From a virus, in the IMG/VR virus record IMGVR_UViG_3300020183_000250, positions 1 to 34,851 of that record: a stretch of 34,851 nt of DNA. One strand, written 5' to 3'. Under the pieces are notes generated by a model. That model was given only the letters and a program-made list of their open reading frames with translations. It did not search any database and was not told where the DNA came from. Made by a program: the position numbers and the translations under genes. Positions 7,706 through 16,570 of this stretch are shown piece by piece; the first letter of the stretch is position 1, and each line of letters opens with the position of its first letter.

Positions 7706-7976
7706 TCAAGCTAATAAGGCTAAAGTAGCCATCTATAAACAGATACATCAAATTTGCTTTTTTGGAAAAGGAGGATACAGCTGGCCTATTGTCTATAATA
7801 TGCCAGTGTATCTTCGTCGTTTTATTTTTGATGAAATGAAACAATTTTATGATGAAGAAAAATCAGCCCATGAAAAAGCTTCAAAACGATCTCGTTCGGG
7901 AAAAAACACATCTGAAACTCAAACATTTGATATGGGTGCTCCTTCAAAAGGTAAAGCACCTGTTAAATATCAATAA
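7671..7976 (+). CDS. Small protein upstream of tape measure, possibly made as a frameshift extension
   Basis: A 101-residue ORF whose conserved-looking part begins around IDQANKAKVAIYKQIHQICFFGKGGYSWPIVYNMPVYLRRFIFDEMKQFYDEEKSAHEKASKRS and ends in a low-complexity tail. No ATG is available before the conserved segment. The only upstream options are TTG at 7671 or CTG at 7692, both inside the preceding gene. The frame is +1 (equivalently -2) relative to that gene. This arrangement directly before a tape measure gene resembles the G/GT tail chaperone pairs of lambda-type phages, so it may be translated as a fusion by slippage at the T run. A separate TTG-started protein is the alternative. The exact function is unknown. 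Confidence 0.65.
   Translation: MGLSFFGLTSIDQANKAKVAIYKQIHQICFFGKGGYSWPIVYNMPVYLRRFIFDEMKQFYDEEKSAHEKASKRSRSGKNTSETQTFDMGAPSKGKAPVKYQ
7681..7690 (+). other. Candidate programmed frameshift site (T7 run)
   Basis: In the upstream frame the codons are AAG TTT TTT TGG. A +1 slip of the tRNA on the second TTT re-pairs perfectly with TTT at 7686-7688 and continues GGC CTG ACG in the downstream frame; a -2 slip also works. If the run were really six T, the two ORFs would be one continuous frame, so a homopolymer length error must be considered. Confidence 0.4.
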
Positions 7977-7992
7977 AAGCTTGCATTTTTAA

Positions 7993-8001
7993 TATTTATT
8001 A
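7993..8001 (+). promoter_or_regulatory. Putative phage late promoter motif (TATTTATTA)
   Basis: A variant of the late motif, 17 nt before the ATG of the tape measure gene, preceded by AA as in other copies. Confidence 0.5.
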
Positions 8002-8018
8002 CAGAATAATTTAAAGAT

Positions 8019-10316
8019 ATGGCTGACAAAAATAAAGAAGCTCAGGAACTTAAGGGAATTTTAGGGGAGGTAAATGCTGCCCTAAAAGAAATGGAGGATC
8101 GCAATAAAAGGATTAAAGATGGTTTTGCATCCTCTAAAGATTCTTTATCTAGTTTAGTAACATTAGCCTCTGAATTCAATAGTCACCAAGATCAAACTAA
8201 ACGATTATCTACAGATCAACTAAAAAATCTTTCTGAAAAACTTCAAAAAGAAAAAGAAAATCTTAGATTATCTCAAGAATCTCTTTCTGCTCAAATAAAC
8301 AGTACAAAAACTGAAAGAGACAAAGCAAAGAATCAAAAAGAACATTTAGAAAAACTTCAAAAAGAAAAAGGGTTTAATAAAGAACGCCAAGCTCAAATTG
8401 ATAAATTACTAAATAAAAGCATAGAATTTACAAATACCCTTCAAGACCAACAAGCTGTATTCGCCCAATCTCAAGACATATTAGAAGATATGGATGGTGA
8501 TATAGGGAATTTAGAAAAAGATTTAAAAAAAGCAGTTCAAGCTGCTAAAGGATTTGAAATATTAGATAAAATAGGGGGAAAATTAGATAAATTAAACACC
8601 CCCTTAGATGAATTCCTCCAACCATTTGCTGTTATAAATAAAATTATTGGATTTGTTGTTGGAAGCGTTACAGAACTTGATAAAGAGTTAGGAGATGCTG
8701 CAAAAAGTATGAACATGACATATGAGGCTGCTGGTAGATCTCGTATGGAAATGACTAAATTTGCTCAAGCAACTGGAGATACTTTAGTAAATTCAAAACA
8801 TTTACAAGAAAGTGTTTTATCTATTAACGAATCTTTAGGTTCAAATGTTGCATTCGAACAAATGTCCGAATCATTCCAAAAAGATGTAACATTTTTATCT
8901 AAAATGTCTCACTATGCTGGTTTAACAGCAGAAGAAGCTAATAATATAGCTAAACTAACATTAGCAACTGGACAGAGTGCTGAAGATTTCTCCGGAGAAT
9001 TAATGGCCCAAACAAAACTTTCAGGTATTCAAAAAGGTTTAATTCTTAATGAAAAAACCGCATTAAAAGAAATCTCCAAAACATCAGCAGCTATTAAAAT
9101 GTCGTTTCATGGCTCGGCAAAAGGATTGGGTGATGCATATGCTAAAGCAAAGGCATTAGGTACTAGTTTAGATAAAGTTGATGATATAGCAGGTAGTATT
9201 CTTAATTTTGAAGAATCAATTGAAGCGGAATTAAGTGCAGAATTATTAACTGGTAAAAATTTAAATTTAGAAAAAGCACGTGAAGCTGCTTTGAACAATG
9301 ATATAGCAACAGTAGCAGAAGAAATTGCTAAAAATGTCGGTAGTGCCGCTGACTTTGCTAATATGAATAGAATCCAACAAGATGCAATTGCAAAATCTGT
9401 TGGAATGACTCGTGAAGAATTAGCTGCTTCACTTCAAGAACAAGAATCTTTAAAAGCTATAGGTGCGGCATCTGTAGAAGATGCAAAAGCAAAATATGAT
9501 AAGCTCCGTGAAACTATGACTGCTGAAGAAGCCATGGTTGCATTAAAAGATGAAGAATTAGCTAAACAATTTGAACAACAGAATATACAAGAAAATTTAG
9601 GAGCAGCCCAACTTCAGATGGCTGACTCAATGAATAAAACTCTTATTCCTGCCTTGATTACTATCAACAAAAATTTCAATGATATGTGGAATAAAATAAA
9701 AGATATTATTGATAAATTAGGGGGAATGAAAACTATTTTAGTTATAATTGGAGGAATTATGGCAGCTAAAATGATTAAAGGTATTTGGGATTTTGCTTCG
9801 GGAGTAAGTACTGCTATTAAAACTGCTAAAGCATTAGCTGCTGCTGAAAAACAAGGTGCCATAATGTCTATTATATCGGGAGCATGGAAATCTTTGGGTC
9901 CAATTCCATTTGTAGGAGCTGCATTAGCCACCGCTGCAGTAGGTGCAGGTATTGGATATCTTATGAGTCAAATGAATGATGGAATTATTTCCCCATCATC
10001 AGGAGGTAGTGGTTATGGTGATAGAGTATTGTATGGTCCTGAAGGTGCAATTTCATTTAATAATAAAGATACTATTGTAGCTGGCACAGATTTATTTAAA
10101 GCAAACGATATGGTATCTGCCCCTAAAGGTGCAGTTCAAGTAGGAGGTGGAACTTCATCTAAAGATATAGCTGAATTAAAAGGTGCTATAATGGCTTTAG
10201 CAGCACGTCCTGTAAATGTAGCAATTGATGGTAAAAAAGTAATTGAAGCAACAACAGGTGCTCAACCAAATACTCAAGGAGTTGAATCTGCTAAGAATAG
10301 TTTCAAAATGCAATAA
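8019..10316 (+). CDS. Tail tape measure protein
   Basis: A 765-residue protein. The N-terminal ~185 residues are a long Lys/Glu/Gln-rich coiled coil (repeated KLQKEKENL-type heptads). A hydrophobic stretch follows around 205-220 (AVINKIIGFVVGSV), then helical regions, then a hydrophobic central-C-terminal region (MKTILVIIGGIMAAKMIKGIW; IPFVGAALATAAVGAGIGYLM). The C-terminus has the NDGIISPSSGGSGYGDRVLYG and AISFNNKDTIVAG patterns typical of tape measure proteins, which have an 'N-D-G-I/V ... D-T-I-x-A' end. The family sets tail length and helps DNA cross the host membrane. Modest length suggests a medium tail, unless coupling to length is unusual. Context (just after chaperone-like ORFs, before baseplate genes) agrees. 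Confidence 0.85.
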   Translation: MADKNKEAQELKGILGEVNAALKEMEDRNKRIKDGFASSKDSLSSLVTLASEFNSHQDQTKRLSTDQLKNLSEKLQKEKENLRLSQESLSAQINSTKTERDKAKNQKEHLEKLQKEKGFNKERQAQIDKLLNKSIEFTNTLQDQQAVFAQSQDILEDMDGDIGNLEKDLKKAVQAAKGFEILDKIGGKLDKLNTPLDEFLQPFAVINKIIGFVVGSVTELDKELGDAAKSMNMTYEAAGRSRMEMTKFAQATGDTLVNSKHLQESVLSINESLGSNVAFEQMSESFQKDVTFLSKMSHYAGLTAEEANNIAKLTLATGQSAEDFSGELMAQTKLSGIQKGLILNEKTALKEISKTSAAIKMSFHGSAKGLGDAYAKAKALGTSLDKVDDIAGSILNFEESIEAELSAELLTGKNLNLEKAREAALNNDIATVAEEIAKNVGSAADFANMNRIQQDAIAKSVGMTREELAASLQEQESLKAIGAASVEDAKAKYDKLRETMTAEEAMVALKDEELAKQFEQQNIQENLGAAQLQMADSMNKTLIPALITINKNFNDMWNKIKDIIDKLGGMKTILVIIGGIMAAKMIKGIWDFASGVSTAIKTAKALAAAEKQGAIMSIISGAWKSLGPIPFVGAALATAAVGAGIGYLMSQMNDGIISPSSGGSGYGDRVLYGPEGAISFNNKDTIVAGTDLFKANDMVSAPKGAVQVGGGTSSKDIAELKGAIMALAARPVNVAIDGKKVIEATTGAQPNTQGVESAKNSFKMQ

Positions 10317-10323
10317 TATTTAA

Positions 10324-10332
10324 TATTTATAA
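10324..10332 (+). promoter_or_regulatory. Putative phage late promoter motif (TATTTATAA)
   Basis: The motif lies 11 nt before the ATG of the first MGL-family gene, just after the tape measure stop. It probably opens a baseplate transcription unit. Confidence 0.55.
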
Positions 10333-10343
10333 ACAAAATAATT

Positions 10344-10619
10344 ATGGGACTTTTAAATAAACTTCAACAACAAGGATCAGCATATTCAGAATATGATGGT
10401 ACAAACCCACCTACAAATCCTCTAGCAACTAATTTATCTCAATTACACGCTGGTGCAGGAGGTACTGCAGGGTACTCTTTAAATGGTTCAAACCAATCCC
10501 AAGTAAACATTAATTATAATGCATATTTGGATGGAGTATCAAATGCATTACCTACACCTTCTCAATTGGATTTAAACGGCACAAACCCTGTTCCTTATTT
10601 GCAAAATCCACCACAATAA
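10344..10619 (+). CDS. Small MGL-family structural protein, copy 1
   Basis: A 91-residue protein of unknown function, rich in Asn, Gln, Ser and Gly, with no hydrophobic or catalytic features. It starts MGLLNKLQQQGS and contains EYDGTNPPTNPLATNLSQLH, then NAYLDGVSNALPTPSQLDLNG. The next gene repeats all three blocks, so the two are paralogues. Low complexity and position among tail and baseplate genes suggest a small virion component or assembly factor. Confidence 0.75.
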   Translation: MGLLNKLQQQGSAYSEYDGTNPPTNPLATNLSQLHAGAGGTAGYSLNGSNQSQVNINYNAYLDGVSNALPTPSQLDLNGTNPVPYLQNPPQ

Positions 10620-10626
10620 TTAATTT

Positions 10627-11058
10627 ATGGGGTTAAAGGATTTATTACAACAACAGGGGTCAACTCTAGCATATGGTGCTAATCCCACAAATCCTTCTAA
10701 TGGTGATAATATTTCTCCATTAAACCAAGAGACCTTATTACCTGGGTTTTCAACAGAAGGATCTGGTTTAACAGAATATGATGGTACTACTCCTTCAATA
10801 AATCCATTAGCTACAAAGTTATCAACCCTTCATTACGACCCTAAAAGTAACTCTGAAGGTTGGTCAGTTAGAGGTTACCAATCCCCTTCAGGGTTTAAAA
10901 CAGTTTCAGATTATACAGCATATCAAGATGGAGTATTTAACCCCATTCCATCCCCTACTGCATTAGATCTTAATGATCCCGAAGGAGCAGATCCAAATTA
11001 TAAACCCCTATATTCTTCAATAGAAGGAAATAGATATGAAGATTTATCTTTTCAATAA
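10627..11058 (+). CDS. Small MGL-family structural protein, copy 2
   Basis: A 143-residue paralogue of the preceding gene. It starts MGLKDLLQQQGS and has the same EYDGT-P-x-NPLAT-x-LS-x-LH block and TAYQDGVFNPIPSPTALDLND block. About 50 extra residues lie between the N-terminal motif and EYDGT, plus a longer C-terminal tail. Spacing to the flanking genes is 7 nt and 3 nt, so it is cotranscribed. Function is unknown; a tail or baseplate role is inferred from the neighbours. Confidence 0.75.
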   Translation: MGLKDLLQQQGSTLAYGANPTNPSNGDNISPLNQETLLPGFSTEGSGLTEYDGTTPSINPLATKLSTLHYDPKSNSEGWSVRGYQSPSGFKTVSDYTAYQDGVFNPIPSPTALDLNDPEGADPNYKPLYSSIEGNRYEDLSFQ

Positions 11059-11061
11059 CAT

Positions 11062-13221
11062 ATGGGACTAGTTCAAATACTTACTGCTCCTGGGAGTTTT
11101 AAATTTTATGCGGAAAAAAGTTTCCCAAATCCTAATGCCGTATCTATAGCTACTTCATTTGGTCAAAAAAGAATTGGTTATGGAGATACCAATCAACCAT
11201 ATATTAAAATTCCATTTCCTGAATCCCCTATAAAGTTTAATAAATTAAATGTTCCTAGTCAAGGTCCTACATATTTTTTAAATAGTTTAGGTACCCTTCC
11301 GTTAAATATCATTAGTAGTATAGGAGGTCAATTTTCTACTTCATTTGATATAACATCTGAAAGTGATATAAGATATAATTCTAGAGCTTGGGGTCCTGAT
11401 TTTTTAACTAGAGGTAATGCTTTTGGTATTATTAGAACAGCTGATGATGTTTTACGATTAACAAAATATTTTACAGATAATAGAAGTGTTAATGGAGAAT
11501 TGTTTATAGTTAAACAAAATTTACTTTCTAGAATTGCCCCAAAAACCGAAGCATCATATGGTCTTGCATATGGTGCAGGTACTATAAATGGAGGTATTTA
11601 CACTCCTGTTTCAACAGTAGCCCAAGCTGGATTAAGCCTATTTGGGGGAACTCTCCTCAAACAAGGAATTGACCCAACTGGTTTACTCCCAGGTGCAGGA
11701 GCTATACGAACGTATCAAGATGCTATTGATGAAAAACAATTTTCTACTAAGGATAGTGAAGCTAACCGTTTAATTAAATTAAGTAAATTATCATACATAA
11801 CAGTTGCTGAAACAATAGCATTAAATATTGGTTCAACATATAATATAACCCAAGATGCGGGTTATTTTATGTCTTATGGTGGAGGCCCTGATTCAGCTTT
11901 AGGTATAGGAAAAACTAAAATAAAATACGCCACTGATAAAACAGGAAAAGTTTCATCTCTTACCATTTCTAAATTTCCTATAACTGATAATTTACTCTAT
12001 TTAACATGGGATAGAAAACAATTATCTGAAGCTTCTTACAATCCTTTTCAAACACCAACAGTAGGTGAAGATTTTAGAAAACCTCTTTTAGATACTTCAA
12101 CTCCAACACAACAAATATTTTTAAGTTCTTCCCCTAGCTACAATCCAAATGGATCAAATACTGGCAATATTGAAAAAAGAACTAATTTTGGAGGAGCTGG
12201 TGCTAGAGGAAATAGAAAAAATTACCAAGAAGGTAAAAGAAAAATTGGAACTCCATCAAACCCAGGAAAAGTAATAGGTCCAACAGACTTAATAAATGCT
12301 TTTCCTATATATCAAGGTGCTACTGCTACTGATAATGAATTAACAAAAGATTTAGTTGATTTTCGTATAGGAATTTACGATAATGATACTATTGGATTTG
12401 GTAACATAATCCAACTTAATTGGCTCCATTTCAGAGTCCTTTTAGATGACTTTTCTGATTCATATGGTGCTGATTGGAAAGCATTAAATTATATGGGTAG
12501 AGCAGAAAATTTCTACAAATACGAATCCTTTAAAAGAGATATATCTATTGGATTTACTGTAGCGGCTCAATCAAAACAAGAACTTTTACCAATATATAAA
12601 AAACTTAACTATTTAGCCTCTTCAATGGCCCCTAGTTATTCTACTAATGGATTTATTCGTGGTAATTTATCTCGAATTACTTTAGGTAACTGGCTTTGGG
12701 AACAACCAGGATTTATTTCTTCAGTGGATTTATCTATTCCTGATGAATCTCCTTGGGAAATTAATCTTCCTCTTGATACTCCTGATCCTGATGAATTTGT
12801 TAAACAGGTTCCTCATATGGTTCAAGTAAAAATTAAATTTACTCCAATCCATAGATTTAGACCAGAAATTACCAAACTTGGTAGCCTACCTAATCCTGCA
12901 GACTTTACCGAAGATAACATTATTTACCAAGATCCAGTATATGGACCACAAAGATATATTGCTTTACAGGACCAAAATACTAATGGATATGATACAATAC
13001 CAACCCAGACTCCTCCTCCATCCCCAGGAACATCTTTAACAGATGAACAAAATAACCAAATACCTTATGGACCTGTAACACAACAAGAAGCCTCAAATTT
13101 TGTATCCCCATTAGACCAAGGAATATTCTCATCCCCAGTTTCAACAACACCTCCTTCAACACCTGCCAATCCAAACTTGGCTTTAGGAAATCAAGGAAGT
13201 ATATTTATACCTGCACCATAA
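11062..13221 (+). CDS. Large baseplate/tail protein (MGL N-terminus)
   Basis: A 719-residue protein. The first residues (MGLVQILTAPGSFKFY) echo the MGL...QGS start of the two preceding genes. The middle is poorly recognisable. The last third contains IQLNWLHFRVLLDDFSDSYGADW, then the run NFYKYESFKRDISIGFTVAAQSKQELLPIY, then LGNWLWEQPGFISSVDLSI and VKIKFTPIHRFRPE. This pattern is familiar to me from baseplate or tube-junction proteins of T4-like phages (gp48/gp54 position). A Pro/Thr/Gln-rich tail ends the protein. It sits between the tape measure region and the gp53-like gene. Structural role likely, exact subunit not assigned. Confidence 0.75.
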   Translation: MGLVQILTAPGSFKFYAEKSFPNPNAVSIATSFGQKRIGYGDTNQPYIKIPFPESPIKFNKLNVPSQGPTYFLNSLGTLPLNIISSIGGQFSTSFDITSESDIRYNSRAWGPDFLTRGNAFGIIRTADDVLRLTKYFTDNRSVNGELFIVKQNLLSRIAPKTEASYGLAYGAGTINGGIYTPVSTVAQAGLSLFGGTLLKQGIDPTGLLPGAGAIRTYQDAIDEKQFSTKDSEANRLIKLSKLSYITVAETIALNIGSTYNITQDAGYFMSYGGGPDSALGIGKTKIKYATDKTGKVSSLTISKFPITDNLLYLTWDRKQLSEASYNPFQTPTVGEDFRKPLLDTSTPTQQIFLSSSPSYNPNGSNTGNIEKRTNFGGAGARGNRKNYQEGKRKIGTPSNPGKVIGPTDLINAFPIYQGATATDNELTKDLVDFRIGIYDNDTIGFGNIIQLNWLHFRVLLDDFSDSYGADWKALNYMGRAENFYKYESFKRDISIGFTVAAQSKQELLPIYKKLNYLASSMAPSYSTNGFIRGNLSRITLGNWLWEQPGFISSVDLSIPDESPWEINLPLDTPDPDEFVKQVPHMVQVKIKFTPIHRFRPEITKLGSLPNPADFTEDNIIYQDPVYGPQRYIALQDQNTNGYDTIPTQTPPPSPGTSLTDEQNNQIPYGPVTQQEASNFVSPLDQGIFSSPVSTTPPSTPANPNLALGNQGSIFIPAP

Positions 13222-13225
13222 TAAT

Positions 13226-13543
13226 ATGAATAGATATAGCGTAGCTCAAATAGTTAAAACTGCAGAAAATACAAATAGAAGATATACTAATGTAAAATAT
13301 CCTCTAATACCCCCTTCTTCTGCAGATACTTATTTATATACAGGTCAAGGAGATAGATATGATACTTTAGCATTGACTTACTATAGTGATACTACATTGT
13401 GGTGGGTAATTAGTAGAGCAAACCCATCCCAACCTAATGATACTCTATATCCAAATGTTGGAGCCCAAATTAGAATTCCTGCACCTGCAAGAATTCCAAC
13501 TATAATCTCAAATTTCCAAAATTTAAACAATATATCAATTTAA
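13226..13543 (+). CDS. Baseplate wedge protein, gp53/LysM-like
   Basis: A 105-residue protein with a LysM-like core typical of T4 gp53 and phage tail protein X relatives: DRYDTLALTYYSDTTLWWVISRAN (residues about 43-66), then NDTLYPNVGAQIRIP. In T4, gp53 joins baseplate wedges to one another and to the hub. Length is shorter than T4 gp53 (196 residues), so only the core module is present. It is 4 nt after the previous gene and 9 nt before the next, within a tightly packed baseplate operon. Confidence 0.8.
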   Translation: MNRYSVAQIVKTAENTNRRYTNVKYPLIPPSSADTYLYTGQGDRYDTLALTYYSDTTLWWVISRANPSQPNDTLYPNVGAQIRIPAPARIPTIISNFQNLNNISI

Positions 13544-13552
13544 TATTAAGTT

Positions 13553-16177
13553 ATGGCACTAGTAGGAGAGCAAATCCCAGGTTATGTTCAAAAACAAATA
13601 GAGGTTAGACAAAAAGCTCATGGTAGTGGAATTTCTTTTGATTCATTAAGAACAGACGAAACACTAATTTATACTAATTCTAGAAATGCTTTTATTAAAA
13701 TGGCTTCTGGAGTTTCAGTTTCTGGGTCAAAACTTGAAGAAATAGGATATAGTGGAGCAGATTTAGATACCTTAAAAGGAATGGGTCTTGCTAAAAACCA
13801 TATTTTATTTGGAGGTATCTCTGTTATGTCTCAAATTGACGATGGTAACGGAGGAACTGATGGAATTTTATCTCAAAAAACCGACTTTATAGGAATTAAC
13901 GGAGCTTACACCGCAGACCCAGACTTTGGAATAATACCTATGCCCGGTATAGAAAGTTTAGAGGTAAAATCTTTAAACCGAGGATCATTAAAAAAAGCTA
14001 CAGTTAAACTTACTGCCCAAACTAGAAATCAACTTGCTGTTCTAGATTTGTTATATATGCGTTTAGGATATACTGTCTTAATTGAATGGGGTAATTCTAT
14101 TTATCTTGATAAAGATGGTAAGTTACAAAAAATGTATACTTCTATTATTGAAGATAATAAATTATGGTTTAATCCAACATGGTCTTCAAAAAGATCATTT
14201 GCTGATATTACAGGACAAATAACTAAAGTAAGAGAATTATATGATGGAAATTTTGATGCTTTATTAGGAAAAGTATCCAATTTTAATTGGTCTTTTAATT
14301 CAGACGGTTCATATAATGTAGAATTAACTATTATTAGCTTAGGAGATGTAGTTGAATCTTTAAAGGTTAATGTACCTGCTGCTCATAATACAATAAAATT
14401 TGTTAATGACAATGGTACAGCATGGTTAACAGAAGATGATACTTTAGATCAACATAGAAAAGATAATATTGTTTTATCTTTACTTCATACTTTTAGAGTA
14501 TTAAATCAAAATCCTAATGGAACTAAAATTACTATTTCTACAAAAGATGCATCCGGAGTAGATCAACCAATAGCATATCCTGGAAGGTTATTAACTATAG
14601 GAGGTAATGTAATTACTACTTCTGATCATCAATTAACTCTAACATATACTGTTGGTTGGAAAAATGATGAAACAGGTCAATTTATTAATCCTGATGATTT
14701 AGTTGAAGGATATTATGGTCTTTTTGGTGTAGCAGCAAGACAACTAACATTTGATGAAGCCAAAAAGATAGCCTCTTCAAATTCAGAAGCCAATGGAGAC
14801 CCAGAATATTATAAAGGATATGGGTATGATATACAAGAAATTGGAAATATAAAAAGAGCCCGATTAGTATTTAAGTCTAAAAGAACAGCAAATGTTTTTA
14901 CGGAAACTCAAACCTTTAGTGATGTTGTATGGAAAGATTATATTGATTCAGGTGACCAAAGTAAAAACTATAAAGAACTATCTAAATCAGAAAATCCAGT
15001 ATCTAAGTTTAGATATGCATTTTTTACAAAATATAGTGATTTTGATTTTGATAAAACTAAAGAAGGTTTTTTACCTGTTGCTCTTTTTTCTGATTGGACT
15101 AGAGATGTTTTAAGAACTACTCCAAAAGAAAGAAAATTATCTGCAATAGAAAATGACCCTAGAAAAATATCAATCTCAAATCAAATCCCGATTTCATTCG
15201 CTCAAGTTCCTAATAGATCGACTCAATCTGTAAATACACAAAATATTGATAATCCTTTAAAAGGAACAGGATTTGAAAGTGAGGATGCCTTTGTATTAAA
15301 TTTAGATAAACCTCAATATTATATTAGATTTGGATATTTACTTGATTTGCTTAAGAAAAAAGTTATAACTCGTATAAATACAGGCAAATCAAATTATGAT
15401 GATAACCCAAATATATTTAATATAGATACTAACGAGAATAATAATTTAATGTTATGTTTACCCCAACAAATTTCTTTTGATTGGAGAACATGTGTAGTAA
15501 GACGAAATCATTTTGATAGAGAAAAATCGTGGCAACAAAAAATTTTCCCCCAATTAAGAGCCTGGTATAGACCAGATACTAATACTGCTTTTGCTTTAAA
15601 TATTTATTTAAATTTTAATTTTATAGCAGAAAGTATGACCTCAAACACAGATGATAGAGGAAATATTTCAGTTTATGATTTTATTAAATCTATGTGTGAT
15701 GGGATAAATAAAGCAATGGGTGGTATAAATAACCTTGAACCAATAATTGATGAAGATACTAATACTTTACGTATTTTTGAATCTTCCCCTATCCCAAAAG
15801 AACCAGTAAACCCAGGATATAAACTTCAATTATATGGATATGGTAATGGTGTTACTAGTCCTAAAGATTCTTCAACTTTTGTAAGAAAAGTTGATTTAAA
15901 AACTGCTATAACCCCAGAATATGCTACAATGATTACAGTTGGAGCAACAGCTAATGGATATGTTAAAGGAACAGAAGCAACCGCATTTGCTAGATGGAAT
16001 GCTGGATTAACTGATAGATTTAAAAGTGAATTACTAGCAGCTGATTCTGAAACTCAAAAAGCTGGAAAAACTGATAAAGATGATACAGCAGCAAGTTTTC
16101 AACAAGCAATGAATTGGACAGCAAGATGTTTTGGGATTGAAGGAGCAGGTAAAATATGGGAATGTTTTCCTCAATAA
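13553..16177 (+). CDS. Large baseplate hub-type protein
   Basis: An 874-residue protein. The recognisable part is the N-terminal third: DFGIIPMPGIESLEVKSLNRGSLKKATVKLTAQTRNQLAVLDLLYMRLGYTVLIEWG. This pattern of beta strands plus 'YMRLGYTVLIEWG' occurs in large hub or baseplate proteins of T4-like phages. The remainder has no catalytic motif that I can identify. The two genes immediately downstream start with a domain that resembles the C-terminal part of gp27/gpD-type hubs, so this protein and those may together form the hub. The ATG is preceded by the AAGTTATG context seen at several other starts here. Confidence 0.75.
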   Translation: MALVGEQIPGYVQKQIEVRQKAHGSGISFDSLRTDETLIYTNSRNAFIKMASGVSVSGSKLEEIGYSGADLDTLKGMGLAKNHILFGGISVMSQIDDGNGGTDGILSQKTDFIGINGAYTADPDFGIIPMPGIESLEVKSLNRGSLKKATVKLTAQTRNQLAVLDLLYMRLGYTVLIEWGNSIYLDKDGKLQKMYTSIIEDNKLWFNPTWSSKRSFADITGQITKVRELYDGNFDALLGKVSNFNWSFNSDGSYNVELTIISLGDVVESLKVNVPAAHNTIKFVNDNGTAWLTEDDTLDQHRKDNIVLSLLHTFRVLNQNPNGTKITISTKDASGVDQPIAYPGRLLTIGGNVITTSDHQLTLTYTVGWKNDETGQFINPDDLVEGYYGLFGVAARQLTFDEAKKIASSNSEANGDPEYYKGYGYDIQEIGNIKRARLVFKSKRTANVFTETQTFSDVVWKDYIDSGDQSKNYKELSKSENPVSKFRYAFFTKYSDFDFDKTKEGFLPVALFSDWTRDVLRTTPKERKLSAIENDPRKISISNQIPISFAQVPNRSTQSVNTQNIDNPLKGTGFESEDAFVLNLDKPQYYIRFGYLLDLLKKKVITRINTGKSNYDDNPNIFNIDTNENNNLMLCLPQQISFDWRTCVVRRNHFDREKSWQQKIFPQLRAWYRPDTNTAFALNIYLNFNFIAESMTSNTDDRGNISVYDFIKSMCDGINKAMGGINNLEPIIDEDTNTLRIFESSPIPKEPVNPGYKLQLYGYGNGVTSPKDSSTFVRKVDLKTAITPEYATMITVGATANGYVKGTEATAFARWNAGLTDRFKSELLAADSETQKAGKTDKDDTAASFQQAMNWTARCFGIEGAGKIWECFPQ

Positions 16178-16189
16178 ATAAGTTAATGT

Positions 16190-16570
16190 ATGCCACACTT
16201 TGTAGATTCACGTATAAATGAAAATGTAGAAATAGCAACTGAATATTTTAAAGCATTAGTTTCTTCTAACTTTAAAGATGCTGAAAATAGACAAAAACAG
16301 TCTGCTGGGTCAATAGGTTTTATTCCATATAATATATCCTTTACTATGGATGGTATAGGAGGAATTAAAATCTATAATGAATTATCTTTAGACACTAGTT
16401 TTCTCCCTGCAGGATATACTAAAACTACTGATTTTATAGTAACAGGAGTAGATCATAAAATACAAAATGGGGATTGGGAAACAAGTATAAATGTAACCCT
16501 TATTCCTCGAACAAGCCCTATAAATAATGTTATCACCAGTAGTTTATCCTTTACTTCTCAAACTGAAGAA
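16190..16570 (+). repeat. Diverged direct repeat, copy 1 (hub domain)
   Basis: About 380 nt at the start of the SleB-like gene recur at the start of the VanY-like gene. The first ~70 nt are nearly identical, with only scattered third-position changes, and the 5' protein blocks match closely. It marks a tandem gene duplication followed by exchange of the enzyme domain. Confidence 0.85.

Noticed and set aside
105-10332. T4-type late promoters (TATAAATA) reading on the minus strand
   Set aside because: The minus strand does carry TATAAATA at several of these sites, but no minus-strand gene follows, while a plus-strand virion gene starts within 30 nt each time.
13202-13210. TATTTATAC, a late-promoter-like match 15 nt before the gp53-like ATG
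   Set aside because: It lies in coding sequence (the end GSIFIPAP) and the genes are already in one operon; a chance match in AT-rich DNA is equally likely.
14892-15113. Alternative plus-strand frames inside the hub, VanY, polymerase, UvsX and GH16 genes (for example 14892-15113, 17798-18112, 19540-19779, 23112-23336, 33344-33538)
   Set aside because: These are out-of-frame shadows of well-supported genes with biased, low-complexity composition.
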